In this document: one piece after another, positions 8,449-15,413 of the stretch
Layout: each line of letters begins with the position of its first letter
Position numbering within the stretch: position 1 is the stretch's first letter
NCBI GenBank assembly: GCA_023145275.1
Contig: JAGLEB010000053.1
Coordinates: 1 to 39,751, forward strand
Direction: 5' to 3'
DNA from: Flavobacteriales bacterium
GTDB lineage: Bacteria; Bacteroidota; Bacteroidia; Flavobacteriales; JADGDT01
Length of the DNA stretch: 39,751 bases
Position numbers and translations under genes: made by a program
Notes under the pieces: model-generated
The model's database searches: none
The model's input: only the letters and a program-made list of their open reading frames with translations
What the model was told of the DNA's origin: nothing

Positions 8449-9063
8449 ATGGAATTAATTAATTTATTCATAAAATCTATATTCGTAGAGAATATGGTGT
8501 TCGCATTCTTCTTGGGAATGTGTTCGTACTTAGCTGTATCGAAAAAAGTTTCTACAGCTGTTGGACTTGGTGCTGCTGTAATATTCGTTTTGGTTATTAC
8601 ACTTCCTGTAAACTTCCTTTTAGATCAATATTTACTTCAGCCTGGTGCGCTTGCGTGGTTAGGTGATGAGTTTGCAACAATAGACTTGAGCTTCCTAAGT
8701 TTCATTATGTTTATTGCTGTAATTGCTTCTATGGTGCAATTAGTAGAGATGATTGTCGAGAAATTCGCTCCAGCTCTATATGCAACACTTGGTATTTTCT
8801 TACCTCTTATTGCTGTAAACTGTGCTATTCTTGGAGGATCTTTATTTATGCAAAACAAAAACTTCGGCAATGTTGGCGAAGCTGTTGTCTATGGACTTGG
8901 TTCGGGAATTGGTTGGTTACTTGCAATTGTTGCACTAGCTGCTATTCGCGAGAAAGTTCGTTATTCTCACGTTCCTGCTCCATTGAGAGGTTTAGGTATT
9001 ACCTTTATAATCACAGGATTGATGGGTATTGCTTTTATGGGATTCATGGGTATCAAATTGTAA
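8449..9063 (+). CDS. nqrE: Na+-translocating NADH:quinone reductase subunit E
   Basis: NqrE is a six-helix membrane subunit and the structural partner of NqrD. The 204-aa protein has C25 in LGMCSYLAVSKKV and C125 in VNCAILGGSLFMQ, the two cysteines that complete the NqrD/NqrE iron site, so all four ligands are present in this complex. The C-terminus (REKVRYSHVPAPLRGLGITFI) is typical of the family. The stop is followed by a 108-nt gap to nqrF, far longer than the 7-12 nt gaps between nqrB, C, D and E; most of it is a heptamer-phased repeat with a central palindrome. Confidence 0.96.
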   Translation: MELINLFIKSIFVENMVFAFFLGMCSYLAVSKKVSTAVGLGAAVIFVLVITLPVNFLLDQYLLQPGALAWLGDEFATIDLSFLSFIMFIAVIASMVQLVEMIVEKFAPALYATLGIFLPLIAVNCAILGGSLFMQNKNFGNVGEAVVYGLGSGIGWLLAIVALAAIREKVRYSHVPAPLRGLGITFIITGLMGIAFMGFMGIKL

Positions 9064-9072
9064 TAAGAAATC

Positions 9073-9163
9073 AAGCTAAAAGCTCGAAGCTCGAAGCCAA
9101 AAGCACATGATGAAGTTCATCAATGCTCAAAGTGGAAAGCAGAAAGCCAAAAGCTTAAAGCTT
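9073..9163. repeat. Heptamer-phased repeat between nqrE and nqrF
   Basis: AAGC starts at 9073, 9080, 9087, 9094 and 9101, exactly 7 nt apart. After a central segment, AAGY starts at 9130, 9137, 9144, 9151 and 9158, again 7 nt apart; the two series are offset by one base. The centre (9106-9125) is a near-perfect palindrome built on GATGAA/TTCATC. Unlike the other elements, both halves carry the word in the same orientation, although AAGCTT is itself palindromic. The element fills the nqrE-nqrF gap and ends just before the nqrF start. Confidence 0.85.
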
Positions 9164-9171
9164 AAAAAAAT

Positions 9172-10482
9172 ATGTTTTTATTTGCAACATTAACTATTGT
9201 TACCAGTATCGCAATATTTGCCATCTTGATTATCTTGTTGGTATCTATATTGCTTGCTGCTAAAGCAAAACTGGCACCTTCTGGACCTGTAAAACTTACT
9301 ATTAATGGTAAGAAAGAATTAGAGGTAGAGTCGGGAGCAACGCTTTTGCAGACACTTGGTAATAATAAAATCTTCCTTCCATCAGCGTGTGGTGGAGGTG
9401 GTACTTGCGGTATGTGTACATGTCAGGTAAACGAAGGTGGCGGAGGAATTCTCCCTACTGAGGAGCCTTATTTTACGCGTAAGCAAGCACAAGATAACTG
9501 GCGTTTAGGATGTCAGGTGAAGGTGAAACAGGATATGGATATTACCATTCCTGAAGAAATCTTCGGAATTAAGAAATGGGAGTGCGAAGTAGTTTCAAAC
9601 TACAACGTATCTACATTCATTAAAGCGTTTGTTGTTCGTTTACCAGAAGGTGAGCACATGGATTTCAAAGCTGGTGGATATATCCAAATCGACGTTCCAA
9701 AAATTACTATCGATTACAAAGATTTTGATATTTCTCCAGAACCTAATGATCCTCATGGACCAGATAAGTTCAAGGCTGATTTCGATAAATTTGATCTTTG
9801 GAAATTGAAAATGGTCAATCCAGAGCCTATCTATAGAGCTTACTCTATGGCTAATGCTCCTTACGAAGGGAATATCGTAATGCTAACTATTCGTATCGCT
9901 ACTCCACCGTGGGATAGAGAGAAAAATGATTGGATGGCTGTTAATCCTGGGATTTGTTCGTCTTATATTTGGGCTCAAAAGCCAGGTGATAAGGTTACAG
10001 TTTCCGGACCTTATGGTGAATTCTTTATTCAAGATACTGGTGCAGAGATGATCTACATTGGTGGTGGAGCTGGTATGGCGCCGATGCGTTCGCACTTATT
10101 CCACTTATTCCACACTGCTAAAACGGGTCGTAAAGTTACTTATTGGTATGGTGCTCGTTCTAAACGTGAGATTTTCTTTGAAGAAGACTTTAGAAAAATA
10201 GAAAAAGACTTCCCTAACTTCCAATTCAATATTGTGCTTTCTGAGCCAATGGAAGAAGATAACTGGGTAGCAAAAAAATCATTAGATGATAAAGATGGAA
10301 ATGGATTCTTAGGTTTCGTTCACCAAGCGGTTATTGATAACCAATTGAGTAAGCATGATGCCCCAGAAGATATCGAATTCTATTTCTGTGGACCACCTAT
10401 GATGAATCAAGCTGTACTTGGTATGGTTGATGAGTGGGGTGTACCACCAGAAAATGTTCACTTCGATGATTTCGGTGGATAA
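9172..10482 (+). CDS. nqrF: Na+-translocating NADH:quinone reductase subunit F (NADH-oxidising)
   Basis: NqrF is the entry point for electrons: it oxidises NADH with FAD and passes electrons to a [2Fe-2S] cluster. The 436-aa protein has an N-terminal membrane helix (residues 5-30) and a plant-type ferredoxin domain with cluster ligands C73, C79, C82 and C114 (ACGGGGTCGMC and LGCQV). A ferredoxin-reductase module follows, with FAD motif RAYSMANAP, NAD-binding GGGAGMAPMRSH and the C-terminal FCGPPMMNQAVL...FDDFGG. It is somewhat longer than the roughly 408 aa of the Vibrio protein, with extra sequence in the FAD domain (SPEPNDPHGPDKFKADFDKF). It is the last gene of the operon, followed by a heptamer repeat and a strong terminator. 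Confidence 0.97.
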   Translation: MFLFATLTIVTSIAIFAILIILLVSILLAAKAKLAPSGPVKLTINGKKELEVESGATLLQTLGNNKIFLPSACGGGGTCGMCTCQVNEGGGGILPTEEPYFTRKQAQDNWRLGCQVKVKQDMDITIPEEIFGIKKWECEVVSNYNVSTFIKAFVVRLPEGEHMDFKAGGYIQIDVPKITIDYKDFDISPEPNDPHGPDKFKADFDKFDLWKLKMVNPEPIYRAYSMANAPYEGNIVMLTIRIATPPWDREKNDWMAVNPGICSSYIWAQKPGDKVTVSGPYGEFFIQDTGAEMIYIGGGAGMAPMRSHLFHLFHTAKTGRKVTYWYGARSKREIFFEEDFRKIEKDFPNFQFNIVLSEPMEEDNWVAKKSLDDKDGNGFLGFVHQAVIDNQLSKHDAPEDIEFYFCGPPMMNQAVLGMVDEWGVPPENVHFDDFGG

Positions 10483-10490
10483 TATTTGAG

Positions 10491-10560
10491 TTGGAAGCTT
10501 GAAGTCCAAAGCTCGAATGATTTAACTTTCAGCTTAAAACTTTGAGCTTCGAGCTTATAA
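10491..10560. repeat. Heptamer-phased inverted repeat after nqrF
   Basis: In the left half AAG starts at 10495, 10502 and 10509, with AAT at 10516, in 7-nt register. In the right half CTT starts at 10526, 10533, 10540, 10547 and 10554, also exactly 7 nt apart. The halves are complementary (for example AAGCTTGAAG near 10495 against CTTCGAGCTT at 10547) and would form a long hairpin with several G-U pairs. It lies between the nqrF stop and the operon terminator. Confidence 0.85.
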
Positions 10561-10562
10561 AG

Positions 10563-10596
10563 ACCTCTATCAATTTATTTTGATGGAGGTTTTTTT
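10563..10596 (+). terminator. Intrinsic terminator of the nqr operon
   Basis: An 11-bp stem, ACCTCTATCAA against TTGATGGAGGT with one G-U pair and a 6-nt loop, is followed by at least six T residues. Confidence 0.9.
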
Positions 10597-10600
10597 GTGC

Positions 10601-11010
10601 CTAATATCCTGCTTTACGTTTTACTCCTCGTTTTAAACTATATTCACAATATTCTTGCGGTAGCTCCTAAAGTCGCTTCCTCATACATTTGTTCATTATA
10701 GTTTTGCACTGTGGGGTGTCACTTCAATCAGGGGCAAAACAAATCATCCGATGAAGTTGTATTCACTGGATTATAATATTAAAAGATTATATTTTTTGCT
10801 TTTAGAGTAATAGTATGCAATTTTATAATTAATCAATAAGAAAGATAATGTAATGATATTTAGTCAGTTATAATATGGCAGGGATATGTTAAAATAAGGT
10901 AAGTTGCACATAATAAGGTGTTTATGATCATATCTTCTTTTCTAATGTTTGAGTTAACTTTCTGTTAGGTTGTCATATATAGTTATTGTTATATAATTAA
11001 TTATGAGCTT
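10601..11010. other. Long gene-free stretch after the nqr operon
   Basis: No reading frame of credible length is present. Positions 10605-10760 are clearly richer in G+C than the AT-rich sequence after them and include a 7-bp inverted repeat, GTTTTGC (10701) against GCAAAAC (10734). The remaining 250 nt are AT-rich without recognisable structure. A decayed gene or a remnant of a repeat element is possible but not shown. Confidence 0.4.
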
Positions 11011-11011
11011 T

Positions 11012-11044
11012 TTGACTCAGCGGATAAAAAAAGTTGTAATTTCG
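11012..11044 (+). promoter_or_regulatory. Candidate promoter of the J-domain gene
   Basis: TTG (11012-11014) and TAATTTCG (11037-11044) match the -33 and -7 elements, but the 22-nt spacer is longer than the 19 nt seen at gltA and popT. Confidence 0.4.
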
Positions 11045-11102
11045 CGCTCGGTTTTGGCTAACTACCTTGAAATACCGAAATAAACAATAATAAAAAGATA
11101 GT

Positions 11103-11549
11103 ATGAAGCGTATTAACGAGTACAAGAAGTTATTTAAAATTGAGAAAGATATAGATCTTAAAGATCTTAAGAAATCTTATAGAGGACTTGTAAAAGAATG
11201 GCATCCAGATAAGTTTCAAGAGGAAGTGAAGATTATTGAAGCTGAAAAAGTTAGTCAACAAATTATTGATGGTTACCATTTCTTAGTAAGTATTGCTCCA
11301 GAAACTAAAGCTACAAATTTAGAAGAATATACTCTTACAATTAATGAATCTGGTATTGCAGATTTTCAGCACAAAGGTCTTCTTTTAGAGGTTACTTTCG
11401 TTGATGGATCTACTTACGAGTATTTCGGTGTTAATAGAGGGTTGTTCCAGAAGCTAGTAAATTCTGATAAGCAAGTTCGTTTTGCTAAAAGAAATATATT
11501 CAACTCTTTTCTTTATAGAAAATCTAAGAGAGGTAGTTTAGTAGCATAG
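11103..11549 (+). CDS. J-domain protein with C-terminal KTSC domain
   Basis: A 148-aa protein. Residues 6-60 form a J-domain with the diagnostic HPD in LVKEWHPDKFQ, the motif that stimulates DnaK-type chaperones. Residues 75-145 match a KTSC domain (SGIADFQ, LLLEVTFVDGSTYEYFGV, LVNSDKQVRFAKRNIFNSF), a small beta-rich module of unknown function. No zinc-finger or C-terminal DnaJ substrate domains are present, so this is a specialised co-chaperone or adaptor, not DnaJ itself. It is monocistronic, with its own promoter candidate and a terminator at 11722. What it delivers to the chaperone is not evident. Confidence 0.85.
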   Translation: MKRINEYKKLFKIEKDIDLKDLKKSYRGLVKEWHPDKFQEEVKIIEAEKVSQQIIDGYHFLVSIAPETKATNLEEYTLTINESGIADFQHKGLLLEVTFVDGSTYEYFGVNRGLFQKLVNSDKQVRFAKRNIFNSFLYRKSKRGSLVA

Positions 11550-11721
11550 TCTTGTACCAACACGTCTTGAAATTATTAAACATCATTTCATAAAGTAATT
11601 GGTATTTATATAAACAAGAGACTAGAAAAAATATTAGCACTTTGCTAACCTGAGTTAGACGATAAATTTTGATTCAGTTAGTTTTGAATAAGGAGTTAAA
11701 CTAAAGGTAATATAATATAAG

Positions 11722-11764
11722 AAACCTCTGATCGTTGATATAATTATCAATTGTTTTGAGGTTT
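11722..11764 (+). terminator. Stem-loop terminator after the J-domain gene
   Basis: AAACCTC (11722-11728) pairs with GAGGTTT (11758-11764), enclosing a second perfect hairpin TTGATA/TATCAA (11735-11750). A T-rich tract follows (ATTTGTTCTT). The downstream flank also holds the -33 region proposed for the helicase gene. Confidence 0.65.
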
Positions 11765-11765
11765 A

Positions 11766-11793
11766 TTTGTTCTTAAATAATAACTTACCTTTG
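11766..11793 (+). promoter_or_regulatory. Candidate promoter of the DEAD-box helicase gene
   Basis: TACCTTTG (11786-11793) is an exact -7 match 24 nt before the ATG. TTTG at 11766-11769 could be the -33 element, but the 16-nt spacer is short. Confidence 0.5.
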
Positions 11794-11817
11794 CAGCTTG
11801 AAATAAAATAAGATAGT

Positions 11818-13170
11818 ATGCTTTTCGAAGAATTAAATTTAACGACACCGATAATTAATGCCCTTGATGATTTAGGCTACAAGGAAGCAACCCCTATTCA
11901 GGAGCAGGCTTTTCCAGTTGTTATGTCTGGTCGTGACATGGTTGGTGTTGCACAAACGGGTACTGGTAAAACATTTGCTTACCTACTGCCAATTTTACGT
12001 AGTATTAAGTTTTCGAAGGAGAAGCATCCAAGACCTAAGGTTTTGATTGTTCAGCCTACTAGAGAGCTTGTAATACAGTTAGTTGAAGAGCTAGAAAAAC
12101 TTACTAAGTACATGAATATTCGCTTTGCAGGTATTTATGGGGGTGCTAATATCAATAAGCAGAAAGATGTTGTTTATAATGGAATAGATATTCTAGTATC
12201 AACTCCCGGTCGTTTAGTTGATATGACTGGTACCGGAGTTTTGAGACTTGTTGATGTTCAGAAGTTTGTTTTAGATGAGGTAGACGAAATGTTGAATTCG
12301 GGATTTAAAGCACAACTTACTACTATTTTAGATGTTTTACCAAAGAAACGTCAGAATATTATGTTTTCGGCAACATTAAATAGAGATGTTGATAATATTA
12401 TTCAAGACTATTTCAACGATCCTATTCGTGTTGAGATTGCTCGTCATGGTACACCTCTCGAGAAAATTGAGCAGACAGCATACCATGTGCCAAACTATTA
12501 CACTAAAGTTAATTTGTTGAAATACCTTTTGCACAAAAAAGATGAATTTAAGAAAGTTCTAGTCTTTGTTGCGAGAAAAAAATGGGCAGACAGACTTTAC
12601 AGTATGATAGAAGAAGAGTTTGAAGGCGAAGTTGATGTTCTGCACTCAAACAAATCTCAAAATTACAGGATCCAAGCTTTACAGAAGTTTGCTGATGGAG
12701 ATTTTAGAATACTTTTAGCTACGGATGTTATTGCTCGTGGTATCGATGTTACCGATATTACTCATGTTATTAGCTACGATACACCTGATTATCCTGAGAA
12801 TTATATTCACAGAATTGGACGTACTGGTAGAGCTGAAAAATCTGGTAAGTCAATAGCTTTTATTTCGAAGATAGAGAAAGAATACCTCGAAGATATTGAG
12901 GAGATGATGAGTTATACTATTCCTGCTCTAGATTTGCCTGAAGATGTTGAAATCTCTGAACATTTACTAGAGTCTGAAAAAGATAAGACTAATCAACGAA
13001 ACAGTCTTATAAATATTAAAGGTCGAGAGGGTAGAGGAGAAGCATTCCACGATAAAAAAGATAAGAATAAAAAGGAAAATCTCGGAGGTCCTGGTAGAAG
13101 AAAACCTAAAAAGACTAGACCAATCAATAGAGCCGCTCAGCGTAAGCGTTCTCAGAAGAAAAAGAAATAA
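11818..13170 (+). CDS. DEAD-box ATP-dependent RNA helicase
   Basis: A 450-aa helicase with all expected motifs in order: Q motif ATPIQEQAFP, motif I AQTGTGKT, Ia PTREL, Ib TPGRLVD, motif II DEVD at residues 153-156, motif III SAT, IV VFVARKK, V ATDVIARGID and VI HRIGRTGRAE. It unwinds RNA duplexes, with likely roles in ribosome assembly or RNA turnover; the RhlE-like architecture does not settle which. The final 60 residues are a very basic tail (KDKNKKE, GRRKPKKTRP, RKRSQKKKK) likely to bind RNA. Motif II reads DEVD instead of DEAD, a conservative change that leaves the acidic residues intact. The gene has its own terminator. Confidence 0.95.
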   Translation: MLFEELNLTTPIINALDDLGYKEATPIQEQAFPVVMSGRDMVGVAQTGTGKTFAYLLPILRSIKFSKEKHPRPKVLIVQPTRELVIQLVEELEKLTKYMNIRFAGIYGGANINKQKDVVYNGIDILVSTPGRLVDMTGTGVLRLVDVQKFVLDEVDEMLNSGFKAQLTTILDVLPKKRQNIMFSATLNRDVDNIIQDYFNDPIRVEIARHGTPLEKIEQTAYHVPNYYTKVNLLKYLLHKKDEFKKVLVFVARKKWADRLYSMIEEEFEGEVDVLHSNKSQNYRIQALQKFADGDFRILLATDVIARGIDVTDITHVISYDTPDYPENYIHRIGRTGRAEKSGKSIAFISKIEKEYLEDIEEMMSYTIPALDLPEDVEISEHLLESEKDKTNQRNSLINIKGREGRGEAFHDKKDKNKKENLGGPGRRKPKKTRPINRAAQRKRSQKKKK

Positions 13171-13174
13171 TTTT

Positions 13175-13203
13175 AAAGTCATTCCAATTGGAGTGACTTT
13201 TTT
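13175..13203 (+). terminator. Intrinsic terminator of the DEAD-box helicase gene
   Basis: An 11-bp stem, AAAGTCATTCC against GGAGTGACTTT with one G-U pair and a 4-nt loop, runs into six T residues. Confidence 0.88.
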
Positions 13204-13236
13204 GTGTTTTTAAGAATCAATTTTCCATAATAATTG

Positions 13237-13244
13237 TAAATTTG
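13237..13244 (+). promoter_or_regulatory. Candidate -7 box of the porin gene
   Basis: TAAATTTG matches TAnnTTTG and lies 67 nt before the ATG. No matching -33 TTG is visible at the usual distance. Confidence 0.35.
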
Positions 13245-13311
13245 ATACTGGCTGCAATTTTGATATAAAGAGTTTTTTTAACTAGATAAAATAAATCCCT
13301 GTCTTCGCAAT

Positions 13312-14685
13312 ATGAAAATTAGATATTCTCTATTGATAATTTTATTGTTCTTTAAGTTTACTTCATTTGCACAAAATGAAAAGACTGATGAGAGTACTAT
13401 TAACAAGACAATAGACCGAATTGCTAAGGAAGGATTTACCTTTAATGTTACAGAGTCTGGTAGCTCTTCTATAAAAATTGGAATGGGAATACATTTTTGG
13501 TTTAGAGAAATGCAAATGAACCCAGGAACAATTGAGAGGTCGTCATTATCGCCAATATCTCACTATTCTGATATCGCTTTAAGGCGAATGAGGATGTCGT
13601 TTCGAATGAATATCGAAGGCAGACACTTCTTATATGCACAGTTTGGTCTTACTAGCGAATCTAATTATAACACGCTTAATTCCGGGATGTTCTTTCACGA
13701 TTTGTGGTACAAAGTTAAGATAGCTCCAAAAACATATCTTGGGGCTGGTATGCATATGTGGAATGGGTTGTCGAGATTGTCTAACGTTACTTATGCCACT
13801 CAGATGACTTTAGATAATCCAGGGGTAAATTTTCCCAATGTTAATGTTTCAGATGATTTTGTTAGACAGTACGGTGTTTTCTTCCAAGGACAATTAGGTA
13901 AAATAGATTATCAGTTTTCGTGGAATCAACCATTGATGCCTACTAATTCAAGCAAAATTTTTAATGATAAAGAGATAGAAGAAAATGGAAATGTTGGAGT
14001 AGCATATAATAGGTATCATTCGAATTTTTCATATAAAGGATATATGGCCTATTCTTTTTTGAATCACGAAAAAGCCGAAATTACACCTTTTAAAAGAATG
14101 ACTTATTATGGCAAGAGCGGTCGTTTTTTAGATCTTGGTGCAGGCTTTCAATTCGTGTCAAATGCATCTTCGGCTTTCGATGGCGAGAAAATTGTACACT
14201 ATAATCAAACAGGTTTATCTGTAGATATTTGGTATGAAGAGCCACTAGCAAATGAGAGTGTTTTAAATATATATACAGCCTACTATAATTATGGCTATGG
14301 ACCAAACTATTTAAAAATTAGTAGCGTGATGGGTGGTTTTGCCAGTCCAGACCCTAACAAAGAAACTGCAGCTCAAGGATCAGGTATAGAACAGTATATT
14401 ATAGGTACGGGTGATATTTTATACTTTAGTATATCTTATGTTTTACCAACTACTATTTACGATAGCAAGAAGAAGATAATGCCTTTTGCTGCTGTATATT
14501 ATAAAGATTTTGAGGGGCTAAATGAAGCATCTTTCCAAACTGACTTTGGAATTCAGTATTTAGTATTGAGCAATAATGTGAAAATTTCAGCACAATATTC
14601 CTTTCGCCCTGTGTACAAAGAATCTACTTTAGAGGTCGATGAGCACAAAGGAGCACTAATAGTTCAGTTGCAAGCGAAATTTTAG
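13312..14685 (+). CDS. Outer membrane beta-barrel porin-like protein
   Basis: A 457-aa protein with a clear signal peptide (KIRYSLLIILLFFKFTSFA then QNEK). The mature part alternates polar and hydrophobic residues as beta-barrel strands do, has many aromatic residues, and ends in AKF, the terminal Phe used by the outer-membrane assembly machinery. Segments such as ALRRMRMSFRMNIEGRHFLY, MFFHDLWYKVKIAPKTYLGA and QYGVFFQGQLGKIDYQFSWN resemble porin O/P-type barrels of Bacteroidota. The substrate is unknown. The stop codon overlaps that of the convergent gene at 14682: TAG at 14683-14685 and, on the other strand, TAA at 14684-14682. Confidence 0.8.
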   Translation: MKIRYSLLIILLFFKFTSFAQNEKTDESTINKTIDRIAKEGFTFNVTESGSSSIKIGMGIHFWFREMQMNPGTIERSSLSPISHYSDIALRRMRMSFRMNIEGRHFLYAQFGLTSESNYNTLNSGMFFHDLWYKVKIAPKTYLGAGMHMWNGLSRLSNVTYATQMTLDNPGVNFPNVNVSDDFVRQYGVFFQGQLGKIDYQFSWNQPLMPTNSSKIFNDKEIEENGNVGVAYNRYHSNFSYKGYMAYSFLNHEKAEITPFKRMTYYGKSGRFLDLGAGFQFVSNASSAFDGEKIVHYNQTGLSVDIWYEEPLANESVLNIYTAYYNYGYGPNYLKISSVMGGFASPDPNKETAAQGSGIEQYIIGTGDILYFSISYVLPTTIYDSKKKIMPFAAVYYKDFEGLNEASFQTDFGIQYLVLSNNVKISAQYSFRPVYKESTLEVDEHKGALIVQLQAKF

Positions 14686-15191
14686 AACTCTTGAGAAATT
14701 TCATTTTTTAAATACTTCAAAGCTAATTTAGTAGGATTATCATCATTTGAATCCCCTGTAATTAACACTCTTTGAAAGTCAATATTATCACTTCCTTCTT
14801 CCAAAGTTTTATGAGTATGCGAAATTGCGACAATTGTAGCATTTTTTGCCGTAACAATCATTTTCCATAATTGTGGTGTAACATATATTTGTTGGGAAAG
14901 GTTATGGTCAAATTCATCATTGATTTGTTTTATCAGAATATTCTGGTATAATTCTGTAGAACCAGAATTTGCAGGTATTCTTCTCGCAAGGCTTACCATT
15001 GAAATCCTTTCTAAAAGCAAAGCTAATCTTTCATAAGCTTGAAGCCTGATAGATATAGATTCTTTAGATGAAGATATTCTCATCTGGTGGAATCGTCTTT
15101 CCTGTTCTTCTTTGAAAAAAGATTTTAAAAAGTAAATGGCAACAGCTCCAACTATTAAAGAAGGTAAGATGTATTTTAAAATTTCTATCAT
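14682..15191 (-). CDS. Small membrane-anchored protein of unknown function
   Basis: A 169-aa protein with one N-terminal membrane helix (ILKYILPSLIVGAVAIYFLK) followed by a charged, probably helical cytoplasmic region (FFKEEQERRFHQMR, ISIRLQAYERLALLLERIS) and a C-terminal domain ending LALKYLKNEISQEF. It resembles short Bacteroidota proteins with an N-terminal anchor and a conserved AYERLALLLERI segment; I think these are catalogued as DUF7935 but am not certain. It is convergent with the porin gene and overlaps it by 4 nt. A 14-bp tandem duplication lies about 40 nt upstream, in its likely promoter region. Function cannot be deduced from the sequence. Confidence 0.7.
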   Translation of the reverse strand: MIEILKYILPSLIVGAVAIYFLKSFFKEEQERRFHQMRISSSKESISIRLQAYERLALLLERISMVSLARRIPANSGSTELYQNILIKQINDEFDHNLSQQIYVTPQLWKMIVTAKNATIVAISHTHKTLEEGSDNIDFQRVLITGDSNDDNPTKLALKYLKNEISQEF

Positions 15192-15230
15192 TGTTTGGTA
15201 TATAAAATTTCAGGAGTCAAATGTAATGAG

Positions 15231-15258
15231 ACAAAATATACTAGACAAAATATACTAG
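15231..15258. repeat. Perfect 14-bp tandem duplication
   Basis: ACAAAATATACTAG occurs twice head to tail (15231-15244 and 15245-15258), followed by a partial third start. It lies between the two divergent genes that begin at 15191 and 15414. Confidence 0.9.
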
Positions 15259-15383
15259 ATAAAAAATGAGTAGGATTTTTGGAATGGCACATACCTGATG
15301 TTTTTAGAATAAAAACAATGATGATTTGCGCGTTAAGGATTAAAATCTAATGTATAAAATTTAATATCTAGAATAATTTGACT

Positions 15384-15391
15384 TATTTTTG
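15384..15391 (+). promoter_or_regulatory. Candidate -7 box of the pcrA/uvrD gene
   Basis: TATTTTTG matches TAnnTTTG and ends 22 nt before the TTG start codon at 15414. A -33 element is not evident. Confidence 0.4.
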
Positions 15392-15413
15392 AGCGGATAT
15401 AAAATAGATTGTT

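Noticed and set aside
7531..9110. Open frames on either strand within nqrC, nqrD and nqrE (for example 7531-7734, 8637-8870, 8913-9110)
   Set aside because: They lie in other frames of well-conserved nqr genes and have no recognisable protein features.
10605..10720. Possible decayed gene on the minus strand in the GC-richer island
   Set aside because: The longest uninterrupted frame is only about 20 codons between stops, which is not evidence for coding.
12274..12285. Motif II of the DEAD-box helicase is DEVD
   Set aside because: The acidic residues are intact and the Ala-to-Val change is conservative; all other motifs are normal, so I do not treat it as a loss of function.
14682..14685. 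Overlapping stop codons of two convergent genes
   Set aside because: Compact convergent ends of this kind are common; both proteins are complete.
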